The notes: generated by a model not told the origin, from the sequence alone. Positions 42,371-52,834 are shown, numbered from the stretch's first letter. The stretch: DNA of 64,000 nt from Simiduia litorea (GCF_042853465.1 NZ_AP031497.1:4365218-4429217); one strand, 5' to 3'. A program made the numbers and translations.

Positions 42371-42868
42371 TCAGTTACCTTTTAGCGCAGCAACACGGCG
42401 GTTGATTTCGCCTTCCAGCAAGGCCTTTGCACCCGCCTGGGTTAAACAATGTGCTGTCAATTTCCCTTGATAAATATCTAACGTCACAGAGCCTGGCGTT
42501 AGGCTAATCGAATTTCCCAAAATCACTTGGCCCACGGGATCAGTTGGCAGTGTGTCTATTACAACTAGCGTTGGACTGATAGGTAAATCTCGGCTCAATA
42601 TAATCTTTGCAATCTTAAAACTAGATAATGCAATTTCTTTTAACAGCCAAATCCAATATAGAGGCAACCGCGGGAAAGCACTCCAAGAATAAACAGAATC
42701 ATCCAGTGCACCCATCCGGTGAGCCATGTATAAGGAAAGCAAGCAAGAGAAAGCACCTAGACCGATTAGCAATGGCTTATAGATACCAGACCAGAGTAAC
42801 CAAGCAACAATTAATACCAATAAGAGCAGGGCTAACCTTTGTAGATAACGGAAATCAGTCACAATCAT
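42371..42868 (-). CDS. mrpE: Antiporter subunit MrpE
   Basis: A 165-residue subunit with two N-terminal membrane helices and a cytosolic C-terminal domain. WLLKEIALSSFKIAKIILS, then LPTDPVGQVILGNSISLTPG, is the diagnostic MrpE/MnhE motif. It is the first gene of the nine-gene unit (E-F-G-A'B-C-D-D2-X-D3). No promoter could be defined in the 59 bp before it. Confidence 0.93.
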   Translation of the reverse strand: MIVTDFRYLQRLALLLLVLIVAWLLWSGIYKPLLIGLGAFSCLLSLYMAHRMGALDDSVYSWSAFPRLPLYWIWLLKEIALSSFKIAKIILSRDLPISPTLVVIDTLPTDPVGQVILGNSISLTPGSVTLDIYQGKLTAHCLTQAGAKALLEGEINRRVAALKGN

Positions 42869-42927
42869 AGGGTTCTCTGCTATGTGTTACAGGTCTGCGA
42901 TTCGTTGGGATAATGTTTACCCAACGA

Positions 42928-43314
42928 TTAATATAAATAAGCTCGTTCAGTAACACTCTTCACCAAGTTGCAAAGTTTTAGGTCTTCAATCACTGAGTCA
43001 GCCGCTATGTTTGCCGAAATATTGGTATTTGAACCTACTCCTCGAATACGTGCGGCACTTTTAATAAAGGCTACTTCTGTTTTAGCCTCGGTATTTGCGT
43101 CTTGTATCGCTTTTTGGTCCAAGGCCACTGCACCATCAATAAACCCTAGGTTATAACTTAAGCAAAACGTTCCGCGATTGGCCTTCGGGCCGTCAGGAAA
43201 AGTATTACACACTGAAGCCAAGTCTATAGCCGTTAGCGCCTTAGCTCCAGTCGTGTTACTTGCACAAGGAAGGACGGCAGGTATGCAGATCGTACCAAGC
43301 AGACTCTTTAGCAT
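42928..43314 (-). CDS. Rap1a/Tai-like small exported protein
   Basis: A 128-residue protein with a short N-terminal hydrophobic stretch (LLGTICIPAVLPCAS, weak signal peptide or lipobox). The core has a cysteine pattern DLASVCNTFPDG...FCLSYNLGFIDGAVAL and a late CNLVKSVTERAYLY, which resembles the Rap1a/Tai immunity fold, in which two disulfides hold a helical bundle. In known cases these proteins block a T6SS amidase effector. No intact T6SS gene is nearby, so the call rests on the cysteine/helix pattern and stays tentative. Confidence 0.5.
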   Translation of the reverse strand: MLKSLLGTICIPAVLPCASNTTGAKALTAIDLASVCNTFPDGPKANRGTFCLSYNLGFIDGAVALDQKAIQDANTEAKTEVAFIKSAARIRGVGSNTNISANIAADSVIEDLKLCNLVKSVTERAYLY

Positions 43315-43800
43315 TAATGGGTCCTATTCAAATCCATCTATCGAAGGTGCTTTGCTTTTCCTACATCCAGCAGAAGGACAGCCGCCAAAAACCTCGTAAA
43401 TGGTCTAGGTTTGAGCGAGTACTCGCTGGATGTTGTGACTGAAATCATACACTCGAGGTGTAATTTATTATTAATTCACCGATATGTATTGGGTTCTTCT
43501 CCTTTTTACAGCCTAGTCTCAGTCCCATAGTAGTACAACCCAAAACTAAAAATCCATGGATTATTCTGGATTAGTAGGGGCTAATCCAAGACCAACATCA
43601 AGAAAATTGGGTGCTACCACCCTTCGATGAGGGAGCTATATCGCCAAGCCGTCAGATCCAAGTTTACAGTCTATCCAAGGGCTCATTAGAATAGCCCAAA
43701 CCCGATCTAGGACCAAATTTGGGTTGCTGATCCACTCATTTGATGTGCCTTTTTGGCCTTTCTAAATAGATAGAATCTAACTTTCTCTGTGTTCGGTAGC
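43315..43800. other. Intergenic stretch without a gene
   Basis: About 490 bases with no supported reading frame on either strand. It includes a small hairpin (GGATTAG, 6-base loop, CTAATCC, 43568-43587) and a 14-bp palindrome AGCGAGTACTCGCT near 43415, but no ribosome site or coding-like codon pattern. A plus-strand terminator-like hairpin follows immediately. Confidence 0.4.
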
Positions 43801-43802
43801 TT

Positions 43803-43838
43803 TTCCTAGGTGACTTCGCTACTAGGAATTTTTCTTTG
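43803..43838 (+). terminator. Orphan terminator-like hairpin on the plus strand
   Basis: Arms TTCCTAG (43803-43809) and CTAGGAA (43822-43828) form a 7-bp stem, followed by TTTTTCTTTG. This is a good intrinsic terminator for plus-strand RNA, but no plus-strand gene lies upstream within 8 kb. It could end a small RNA. Confidence 0.5.
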
Positions 43839-43900
43839 TTTTGTAGATTAGACGCCTGAACACATTGCTCAAATGCCGGCCCCCAATGTTAATTTGATGT

Positions 43901-43936
43901 CGATTAAAATTGGCTCTAGTGAGCCAATTTTAATCG
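43901..43936 (-). terminator. 36-base perfect palindrome: glmS terminator, probably bidirectional
   Basis: The arms CGATTAAAATTGGCTC (43901-43916) and GAGCCAATTTTAATCG (43921-43936) pair perfectly over 16 bp around TAGT. The core AAAATTGGCTC/GAGCCAATTTT has the A-run/GC core/T-run of a bidirectional intrinsic terminator. It lies 42 bp after the glmS stop. Confidence 0.75.
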
Positions 43937-43977
43937 TGATAAGAGAGGATCATTTAGTTTAATCAAACCAGGTATGA

Positions 43978-45807
43978 TTATTCGACTGTGACAGACTTGG
44001 CGAGGTTTCTTGGCTGGTCTACATCCGTTCCTTTTACAATAGCGACGTGATATGAAAGCAGTTGTAACGGGATAGTATAAACCATAGGTGCAATGGTTTC
44101 AGGAACCGAGTGGACATCAATGACAGTAACATCATTGGAATTAGGAAACGCATCCGCTTGATCTGAAAACACGAACAACTTGCCACCTCGAGCTTGAACT
44201 TCCTCCAAATTGGATTTTAGTTTTTCCATTAATTCATTATTTGGTGCGACAGCTACAATCGGCATATCGCTATCCACAAGCGCTAGCGGACCATGCTTCA
44301 ACTCTCCTGCGGGATATGATTCCGCATGAATATATGATATTTCTTTGAGTTTAAGTGCACCTTCCATCGCAACGGGGTACTCCACGCCACGGCCAAGGAA
44401 AAGTGCGTGGTGCTTATCGGCAAAGGCTTCGCTGGTTTTCTTAATGACATCGTCCAACAATAGAGCTTTACTAACCGCTTCGGGCAGCGATGCTAAAGCT
44501 GAAACCATGTCTGATTCTATTGCCTCTGTTAGTCCATGACGACGCCCTAACGCTATGGTTAACAACTGCAAGGCCACCAATTGGGTGGTGAATGCTTTGG
44601 TCGACGCGACGCCAATCTCTGGGCCTGCATGCGTCATAAACACCAAATCTGACTCCCGAACAAGGGATGAGCTTGGAGCATTACAGATAACGAGACTCGC
44701 GAGATAATCACTTTTCTTCGCTTCTTTTAGTGCTGCTAAAGTATCTGCGGTTTCCCCTGATTGAGAGATGGTAACGAACAGGGTATCGTCAGGTACAAAT
44801 ACTTTTCGATAGCGGTACTCGCTAGCTACCTCAACCTGGCACGGAATACCGGCTATAGATTCCATCCAATATTTAGCGACCAATCCGGCGTGGTAACTTG
44901 TGCCGCAAGCAACAATTTGAACGCCTTTTACGCGATCAAAAATAGCTTTAGCTTCGGTGCCAAAGGCCTCTTCCAAAACATGATGTTTAGAAATTCGGCC
45001 CTGCAAGGTTCGCTTTAAAACTTCAGGCTGCTCAAAAATTTCTTTCAACATATAGTGGCGATATTCGCCTTTAGATGCGGCTTCAGCTTTATCCGTTAAT
45101 TGAACAACTTTCCGTTCGACGAATTCTTTTTCGTCATTGAAGATGGTAAATTTTTTTCGCTCTAGGTGTACGAAGTCGCCTTCTTCTAAAAACACGAAGC
45201 GATCCGTTACCTGACGCAAGGCCATTTGGTCAGATGCGACAAAATTCTCTTCAATACCCAAACCCAAGACTAAAGGGCTGCCGCTACGGCAGGCTACGAG
45301 TTCGTCCGGAAAGTTTGTGTTTACCACCGCTATTGCATAAGCACCCTCGAACAGCGCAACAGCCTGTTGGGTTGCCTCGAGTAAGCTCAATCCAGTTTTT
45401 ACTAGCGCGTGAATTTGGTGTGCGATAACTTCAGTATCGGTTTCAGAAGAAAATACATATCCTTGGCTTTTCAGTTTTTCCCTAAGCAACCCATGGTTTT
45501 CGATAATGCCATTGTGAACAACCGCTATTTCGTTCGATTGATGAGGATGGGCATTTTTTTCTGTCGGTTTACCATGAGTTGCCCAACGTGTGTGAGCAAT
45601 ACCAACGGTGCCCAACGCGGGATTAGCTTCTAGATTATCCACTAGCCCTTTGACCTTGCCGACTGCCTTTCTGATTTGTAATTGCTTATCGGCATCAATT
45701 ATAGCTAATCCCGCTGAATCGTAGCCACGGTATTCAAGGCGCATAAGCCCCTCAACTAAAATCGCGGTCACGTTGCGACTAGCAACTGCACCTACAATTC
45801 CACACAT
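43978..45807 (-). CDS. glmS: Glucosamine-6-phosphate synthase GlmS
   Basis: A 609-residue isomerising glutamine amidotransferase that makes glucosamine-6-phosphate, the entry to peptidoglycan and lipopolysaccharide precursors. The N-terminal MCGIVGAVA supplies the catalytic Cys1 after Met removal, and THTRWATHG-like IAHTRWATHGKPTEKNAHPH follows. Two SIS domains start near FVTISQSGETADTLAAL and VPVAVEG-like GRGVEYPVAMEGALKLKEISY; the C-terminus PRNLAKSVTVE is typical. Length equals that of E. coli. There is no ribozyme-type leader. It is next to glmU, the later step of the same pathway. Confidence 0.97.
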   Translation of the reverse strand: MCGIVGAVASRNVTAILVEGLMRLEYRGYDSAGLAIIDADKQLQIRKAVGKVKGLVDNLEANPALGTVGIAHTRWATHGKPTEKNAHPHQSNEIAVVHNGIIENHGLLREKLKSQGYVFSSETDTEVIAHQIHALVKTGLSLLEATQQAVALFEGAYAIAVVNTNFPDELVACRSGSPLVLGLGIEENFVASDQMALRQVTDRFVFLEEGDFVHLERKKFTIFNDEKEFVERKVVQLTDKAEAASKGEYRHYMLKEIFEQPEVLKRTLQGRISKHHVLEEAFGTEAKAIFDRVKGVQIVACGTSYHAGLVAKYWMESIAGIPCQVEVASEYRYRKVFVPDDTLFVTISQSGETADTLAALKEAKKSDYLASLVICNAPSSSLVRESDLVFMTHAGPEIGVASTKAFTTQLVALQLLTIALGRRHGLTEAIESDMVSALASLPEAVSKALLLDDVIKKTSEAFADKHHALFLGRGVEYPVAMEGALKLKEISYIHAESYPAGELKHGPLALVDSDMPIVAVAPNNELMEKLKSNLEEVQARGGKLFVFSDQADAFPNSNDVTVIDVHSVPETIAPMVYTIPLQLLSYHVAIVKGTDVDQPRNLAKSVTVE

Positions 45808-45861
45808 AATTACTCCCTGTCAGTATATTTTTAAAAATAGATTAGCCACGTTTCTTGAAGC

Positions 45862-47220
45862 TTATTTTTTACTCGGCTTTTGCCAGCCTTCTATATTGCG
45901 CTGCTTTGCTCTAGCTATGGCAAGCTCTGCTTGCTCGATATTTTTTGTAATGGTTGAACCAGCGCCTACGGTCGCATCATTGGAAATTTCGACCGGCGCC
46001 ACTAATGAACTGTTCGAGCCGATAAAGACTCTATCGCCAATCACTGTTTTAAATTTGTTCACGCCATCGTAGTTGCAGGTAATAGTGCCTGCACCAATAT
46101 TAACACCGGTGCCTAGTACGGCATCGCCAACATAGCTTAGGTGATTGATCTTACTGCCTTTACCCACTTTGGCTTTTTTCGTCTCAACGAAATTACCTAT
46201 TTTCGCGTTTTCAGCGAGCTCTGTTCCTGGTCTCAGCCTAGCGAAAGGGCCAATTTCGCAGCCCGAGGCGACGCGCGTATCTTCAAGGTGGCTGTTAGAT
46301 TTAATCAGTACGTTATCGCCAACACTAACATTGCGCAGAATACAATTTGGCTCGATATGAACGCCGCTACCAAGTGTCACCTCGCCCTCAAAAACACAAT
46401 TCACATCAATAATAACGTCGGTGCCGCAAGTTAATTTACCGCGTACATCGAAACGGTAGGGATCGAGTAGTGTTACACCATCATCCATGAGGCGATCGGC
46501 ATTGGTTTTTTGATAAAAACGCTCTAGCTCTGCTTGTTGACGGCGATTATTCACACCAAGCACTTCCAATTCCGATAATGGGTGCACTCCATTTACCTGA
46601 ATGCCGTCGCGCGAGGCTAGGGCGATAACATCGGTCAAATAATACTCTCCCTGCGCGTTGTCGTTAGATAGTTCTGGCAGCCATCTTTTTAATAATGCAC
46701 CTTTTACGGCCATAACGCCGGTGTTGACTTCCTGTATTCGCAGTTGCGCCGCTGTAGCGTCTTTTTGTTCAACAATGGCAACGATATTTTTTTCGTTGTT
46801 GCGAACTATGCGCCCATAACCTGTTGGATCGGAGAGGAGCACTGTCAACAAGGCCATTTCGAAATGGTTTACTTTCGTGAGTAGGTTATTCAGGGTTTCA
46901 ACGCCAATTAAAGGAACATCACCGTAAAGTATTAGTACGATGGCATCATCGCGCAGCTGATCTAATGTTTGTAAGACAGCGTGACCCGTACCTAATTGCT
47001 CGGTTTGCGCCACAAAACTTAATTGGGGTGCTGAAACCCGAGCTTGAACTTGATCGGCGCCATGACCCACGACAACGATGAGGTTACTTTCACCAAGGCT
47101 TTGGCTAGTATTGAGAACATGCTGTAATAACGGCTTTCCCGCTACAGGATGCAGAACTTTTGGTATTGTTGATTTCATGCGGGTTCCCTTGCCCGCGGCA
47201 AGGACAACGATGTCTAACAT
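45862..47220 (-). CDS. glmU: Bifunctional UDP-GlcNAc pyrophosphorylase / GlcN-1-P acetyltransferase
   Basis: A 452-residue GlmU, which makes UDP-GlcNAc from glucosamine-1-phosphate. The N-terminal nucleotidyltransferase has LAAGKGTRMKSTIPKVLHP. The C-terminal left-handed beta-helix (about residues 250-450) has hexapeptide repeats such as VGDNVLIKSNSHLED, and the acetyl-CoA region NIGAGTITCNYDGVNKFKT, with its catalytic histidine slightly earlier in NHLSYVGD. I chose ATG 47220; longer in-frame readings upstream have no match. It is 55 bp upstream of glmS. Confidence 0.97.
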   Translation of the reverse strand: MLDIVVLAAGKGTRMKSTIPKVLHPVAGKPLLQHVLNTSQSLGESNLIVVVGHGADQVQARVSAPQLSFVAQTEQLGTGHAVLQTLDQLRDDAIVLILYGDVPLIGVETLNNLLTKVNHFEMALLTVLLSDPTGYGRIVRNNEKNIVAIVEQKDATAAQLRIQEVNTGVMAVKGALLKRWLPELSNDNAQGEYYLTDVIALASRDGIQVNGVHPLSELEVLGVNNRRQQAELERFYQKTNADRLMDDGVTLLDPYRFDVRGKLTCGTDVIIDVNCVFEGEVTLGSGVHIEPNCILRNVSVGDNVLIKSNSHLEDTRVASGCEIGPFARLRPGTELAENAKIGNFVETKKAKVGKGSKINHLSYVGDAVLGTGVNIGAGTITCNYDGVNKFKTVIGDRVFIGSNSSLVAPVEISNDATVGAGSTITKNIEQAELAIARAKQRNIEGWQKPSKK

Positions 47221-47340
47221 AATAATTTCATACCTTGGGTTCCCGGCCGTCCCTGGACGCCCCATAGGAACATCGTTAGTAGCGTTGAAGTTGATATAAC
47301 CCCAACCTGAATTGAGCTTTGACCTCAAATTTTGCCCAAT

Positions 47341-47370
47341 AAAAAAGGGCAGCTAATGCTACCCCTTTTT
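47341..47370 (-). terminator. Terminator of the atp operon
   Basis: On the minus strand AAAAAGGGGTAGC, loop ATTA, GCTGCCCTTTTTT forms a strong stem with one mismatch and a T-run, 21 bases after the atpC stop. Confidence 0.88.
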
Positions 47371-47390
47371 ACCTAACTTTTCGCGCAAAC

Positions 47391-47816
47391 TTACTTATTA
47401 AGCTTTTTGCGAATTGCTTGGAGCGTACGAAGTTGTGCAGAAGCCTCAGCCAACTCAATTGCCGCGCGGGAGAAGTCAATTTCGCCGTTGTGGTTATTGA
47501 GGTCCTTTAACGCCGCTTTCTGCGCTTCGAGGGCTGCAGCTTCATTCAAATCATCAGCACGCAGCGCCGCATCTGCCAGCACGGTTACATGGTAGGGTTG
47601 AACCTCCAAATAACCACCGGAGAGATAGTATACTTCTTCTACCCCTCCTTGCTTTATTACGCGAACAGGGCCTGGTTTAAGGCTACATAGTAAGGGCGCG
47701 TGTCCATAGGTAATACCAAGATCACCCTCGCTTCCGGCCGCTACTACGAGCTCTACCAAGCCAGAGAAGATAGCTTCTTCTGCACTGACGATGTCGCAAT
47801 GGACTGTCATGGCCAT
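47391..47816 (-). CDS. atpC: ATP synthase epsilon subunit
   Basis: A 141-residue F1 epsilon subunit. VHCDIVSAEEAIFSGLVELVV and GDLGITYGHAPLLCSLKPG form the N-terminal beta-barrel; YYLSGGYLEVQPYHVTVLADAA is the conserved link to the C-terminal helical hairpin (EAQKAALKD...). It couples rotor and catalytic head and inhibits ATP hydrolysis. GAGG is 8 bases before the ATG. Last gene of the operon. Confidence 0.96.
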   Translation of the reverse strand: MAMTVHCDIVSAEEAIFSGLVELVVAAGSEGDLGITYGHAPLLCSLKPGPVRVIKQGGVEEVYYLSGGYLEVQPYHVTVLADAALRADDLNEAAALEAQKAALKDLNNHNGEIDFSRAAIELAEASAQLRTLQAIRKKLNK

Positions 47817-47840
47817 ATTACTTGCCTCATTTATCGGCTA

Positions 47841-49223
<1,383 letters not shown>

Positions 49224-49275
49224 TTCCGGTTCCTCTTAAAAACCTAAATTTCAAAACTTTTTTGCTGCTGCTGCG

Positions 49276-50136
49276 TTAAACCGCTGCTGCGCCGCTTACA
49301 ATCTCAGACAATTCTTGGGTAATCGCCGCTTGTCGTGCTTTGTTGTACACCAGCTGTAGATCCTTAATGAGATCACCGGCGTTATCAGTGGCGTTTTTCA
49401 TTGCCAACATACGCGCTGCCTGTTCACAAGCACCGTTCTCAACAACGGCCTGATAGACCTGAGATTCGATGTAACGGTCCAACAAACCATCTAACAATAC
49501 TTTCGCATCTGGTTCGTACAAGTAGTCCCAAGCATGCGACAATTTTTCGGTTTTCTCCGCCAATAAAGGCAGCAACTGATTCACATAGGGCACTTGTGTC
49601 ATTGTGTTAACGAAATCGTTTCCGACCAAAAACAAGCGATCAATCTTTGACTCAGCATACGCATTTAACATGGTTTGCACTGTGCCAATTAAGCTGGCTA
49701 ACGAGGGGTTTTCGCCCACATCGCGCACAGAGGCCACAACGTTACCGCCGTAGCTCTTAAAAAATGATTGCGCTTTCGCACCGATAACACAAATATCGAT
49801 ACCAACACCCTGTTGCGCCCATTGCTTCATATCTTTTATAGCGCCTTTGAACATATTGATGTTCAAGCCACCACATAAACCACGGTCAGTGGATACAAGA
49901 ATGTAACCAACGCGCTTTACTTCACGCTCCTGCAAATACAAATGCTTGTATTCAGGAGCTGCATTAGCAATGTGCCCAACTACAGCGCGTATGCGCTGAG
50001 CGTAAGGCTTACCAAGTTGCATGCGCTCTTGCGCTTTCCGCATCTTACTCGCCGCAACCATTTCCATGGCAGAGGTGATCTTCTGCGTACTTTTAATACT
50101 CGTAATTTGAGTACGTATCTCTTTTCCGGCTGCCAT
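49276..50136 (-). CDS. atpG: ATP synthase gamma subunit
   Basis: A 286-residue central rotor stalk. The N-terminal KEIRTQITSIKSTQKITSAM and the C-terminal LQLVYNKARQAAITQELSEIV form the antiparallel coiled coil that turns inside the alpha3beta3 head; SDRGLCGGLN-like STDRGLCGGLNINMFK lies between them. The ATG at 50136 has GAGG 6 bases upstream; a start 4 codons earlier is less likely. Confidence 0.97.
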   Translation of the reverse strand: MAAGKEIRTQITSIKSTQKITSAMEMVAASKMRKAQERMQLGKPYAQRIRAVVGHIANAAPEYKHLYLQEREVKRVGYILVSTDRGLCGGLNINMFKGAIKDMKQWAQQGVGIDICVIGAKAQSFFKSYGGNVVASVRDVGENPSLASLIGTVQTMLNAYAESKIDRLFLVGNDFVNTMTQVPYVNQLLPLLAEKTEKLSHAWDYLYEPDAKVLLDGLLDRYIESQVYQAVVENGACEQAARMLAMKNATDNAGDLIKDLQLVYNKARQAAITQELSEIVSGAAAV

Positions 50137-50195
50137 AGTGGGCCTCAAACAGATTCGTTAAAGTTATTAACTGGGGCTTGTGCAGCCCCGGCCAA

Positions 50196-51740
50196 TTACC
50201 AGGTTTGGGTTGCCTTGAATTTCTCCAATGCACCTTTCAACGTCGCGGCGATTTCATCGTTGTAATCACCACTGGCGTTTACTTTCTTCATTAAATCGCT
50301 GTGTTCAGCGTTCATGTAAGAAAGTAGGGCATTTTCGAAGGCACCGATCTTGGCTACTTCAACATCTTTAAGGAAGCCTTCGTTAGCGGCATAAACCACA
50401 ACGCCCAGTTCAGCCACTTTCAATGGTTGATACTGCTTCTGCTTCATCAATTCTGTTACACGTTCACCGTTGTCGAGCTGCGCTTTAGTCGCTTCATCAA
50501 GGTCAGAAGCAAACTGGGAGAAAGCCGCCAGTTCGCGGTACTGTGCCAAAGAGGTACGAATACCACCAGACAACTTTTTGATGATTTTGGTCTGCGCTGC
50601 ACCACCTACACGCGATACCGAAATACCGGCGTTCATTGCAGGGCGTACGCCGGCGTTAAACAGGTTGGTATCGAGGAAGATCTGACCATCGGTAATCGAA
50701 ATCACGTTAGTCGGTACGAATGCAGATACGTCACCAGCCTGGGTTTCAATGATTGGCAGTGCGGTCAACGAACCGGTTTTGCCTTTCACTTCGCCCTTGG
50801 TGAAAGCTTCTACGTAGTCAGCGTTTACACGCGACGCACGCTCAAGAAGACGCGAGTGCAAATAGAACACGTCACCTGGGTAGGCTTCACGGCCTGGTGG
50901 ACGACGCAACAACAGAGAGATCTGACGGTAAGCCCAAGCTTGCTTGGTCAAATCATCATAAATGATCAATGCATCTTCACCGCGATCGCGGAAGTACTCA
51001 CCCATGGTGCAACCGGCGAAGGGCGCCAAGAATTGCATTGCCGCTGGGTCAGAGGCTGTCGCTGCGATAACGATGGTGTGATCCATAGCGCCGTGTTCTT
51101 CTAAACGACGTACTACCGCCGCTACTGAAGAGGCCTTTTGGCCAATCGCTACGTACACACACTTAATGCCAGTGCCTTTTTGGTTGATGATGGCATCAAC
51201 AGCAATAGCGGTTTTACCGGTTTGACGGTCACCGATGATCAATTCGCGCTGGCCACGGCCGATTGGCACCATGGCGTCGATGGCTTTTAAGCCAATCTGA
51301 ACAGGTTGATCAACCGATTGACGAGCAATTACACCGGGTGCAATTTTTTCGATCGCGTCAGTTTCAGTCGTGGCAAGTGCGCCTTTGCCGTCAATGGGGT
51401 TACCCAAGGCATCAACTACGCGACCCAATAGGCCTTCACCTACGGGCACTTCCAAAATGCGACCGGTACAACGAACCTTTTGGCCTTCCGCTAAACCTTG
51501 GGTATCACCCAGAACCACGGCACCGACAGAGTCTTGCTCGAGGTTCAAGGCCATGCCGAAGCGGCCGCCATCAAATTCAATCATTTCACCGTACATAACG
51601 CCGGCCAACCCGTGGATACGGATAATGCCGTCGGATACGGAAACAATGGTGCCCTCATTTTGGGCTTCAGTAGACACATCGAGGTTATCGATGCGCTGCT
51701 TGATAATTTCACTGATTTCCGAAGGATTCAGTTGCTGCAT
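50196..51740 (-). CDS. atpA: ATP synthase alpha subunit
   Basis: A 514-residue regulatory F1 subunit. Walker A GDRQTGKTAIAVDAI near residue 170, ALIIYDDLTKQAWAYRQ as the Walker B region, and the arginine finger in SISVSRVGGAAQ near residue 373. The N-terminus MQQLNPSEISEIIKQRI is typical. It starts 25 bp after the atpH stop. Length matches E. coli (513). Confidence 0.98.
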   Translation of the reverse strand: MQQLNPSEISEIIKQRIDNLDVSTEAQNEGTIVSVSDGIIRIHGLAGVMYGEMIEFDGGRFGMALNLEQDSVGAVVLGDTQGLAEGQKVRCTGRILEVPVGEGLLGRVVDALGNPIDGKGALATTETDAIEKIAPGVIARQSVDQPVQIGLKAIDAMVPIGRGQRELIIGDRQTGKTAIAVDAIINQKGTGIKCVYVAIGQKASSVAAVVRRLEEHGAMDHTIVIAATASDPAAMQFLAPFAGCTMGEYFRDRGEDALIIYDDLTKQAWAYRQISLLLRRPPGREAYPGDVFYLHSRLLERASRVNADYVEAFTKGEVKGKTGSLTALPIIETQAGDVSAFVPTNVISITDGQIFLDTNLFNAGVRPAMNAGISVSRVGGAAQTKIIKKLSGGIRTSLAQYRELAAFSQFASDLDEATKAQLDNGERVTELMKQKQYQPLKVAELGVVVYAANEGFLKDVEVAKIGAFENALLSYMNAEHSDLMKKVNASGDYNDEIAATLKGALEKFKATQTW

Positions 51741-51765
51741 GCTATTGTCCTCAATCCTATAAGAG

Positions 51766-52302
51766 TTAGGCGTTCATCGCTTCGGCGAGCTTGGCCAGTC
51801 GACCGCGTAAAGAACCATCTATGATGGTATCGCCAGCGCGAATTACCGCACCGCCAATTAAACTTTCATCTACGCTAGCCTGGACACGCACATCACAACT
51901 GAGTTTCTTACTCAGTGCGTTCGCCAATTTCTCTTGAAGGTCGGCGGAAAGGGTAAAAGCTGATACCACTTCCACATCGATGGTTTTTTCCTGTGCTGCT
52001 TTAAGCTGCTCAAAAATCACCGCTATGTGCGGTAAAAGAGCAAGACGCTTATTGGCGGCCAGGTTCTTAATAAAGTTTTGGCCCTTGGCGCTAAGCTGAT
52101 CACCGCAAACATCGACAAAAATCTGGGCTTTTTGATCTGCAGTATAAGACGGCAAGCTTAACACCTGCTGCATTACCTTTTGCTGAGCAACGGCAGCAGC
52201 CGTTTTCAGCGACACAGACCAGCCAGCAAGATCTTTTGCTGCCAGTGCGTATTCGAACGCGGCTTTGGCGTAAGGTCGGGCCAGGGTGGTCAATTCAGCC
52301 AT
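51766..52302 (-). CDS. atpH: ATP synthase delta subunit
   Basis: A 178-residue delta subunit, which ties the peripheral stalk (AtpF) to the top of F1. The N-terminal LARPYAKAAFEYALA, with helix bundle, and the C-terminal signature SLIGGAVIRAGDTIIDGSLRGRLAKL are both present. It starts 11 bp after the atpF stop. Confidence 0.97.
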   Translation of the reverse strand: MAELTTLARPYAKAAFEYALAAKDLAGWSVSLKTAAAVAQQKVMQQVLSLPSYTADQKAQIFVDVCGDQLSAKGQNFIKNLAANKRLALLPHIAVIFEQLKAAQEKTIDVEVVSAFTLSADLQEKLANALSKKLSCDVRVQASVDESLIGGAVIRAGDTIIDGSLRGRLAKLAEAMNA

Positions 52303-52313
52303 GGAATCCTCGC

Positions 52314-52784
52314 TTACAGCTCTTGCGCCAATTGATTAAGCAAATCCGTATGTTTGGTAGCGTCTACAGACGAACCTAACACCTTGGAAGCACCGGCCAG
52401 TGCTAAAGTAGCTACCTGCAAACGCAGAGCTTCTTTGGCACGGTTAGTTTCCTGCACGATTTCTGCCTGAGCAGAAGCTTTCAAACGATCACCTTCAGCG
52501 CGCGCTTGTTCTTTCGCTTCTTCTACAATTTGAACACCGCGCTTATTTGCCTGTTCAATGATAGCTGCCGCTTGCGCTTTAGCTTCCTTCAGTTGATCAG
52601 TGGCTTTCTTTTGCGCAAGTTCTAAATCTTTGTCGGCACGCTCTGCAGCCTGCAACCCATTGGCAATTTTATTTTCTCGCTCAACCATTACGCCTAATAG
52701 CGCAGGCCAAACAAACTTCCAACAGAACCAGACGAATACCAAAAAGGTAATCGATTGACCTATTAGGGTTAGATTAATATTCAC
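52314..52784 (-). CDS. atpF: ATP synthase b subunit
   Basis: A 156-residue peripheral stalk subunit: one N-terminal membrane helix (LIGQSITFLVFVWFCWKFVWP) and a long charged helix (ERADKDLELAQKKATDQLKE...) that dimerises. Length matches E. coli (156). Confidence 0.97.
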   Translation of the reverse strand: MNINLTLIGQSITFLVFVWFCWKFVWPALLGVMVERENKIANGLQAAERADKDLELAQKKATDQLKEAKAQAAAIIEQANKRGVQIVEEAKEQARAEGDRLKASAQAEIVQETNRAKEALRLQVATLALAGASKVLGSSVDATKHTDLLNQLAQEL

Positions 52785-52834
52785 ACTAACACCTCTTGCT
52801 CTTTAGTGAGTGGTTAAAAGGCAAAAAGGTGAAT

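Noticed and set aside
43410..43430. 14-bp palindrome AGCGAGTACTCGCT
   Set aside because: It is short, isolated and without a nearby promoter or T-run; too weak to interpret.
45808..45861. glmS ribozyme/riboswitch
   Set aside because: The 54-bp gap before glmS is too short for the ribozyme, which is typical of Gram-positive bacteria.
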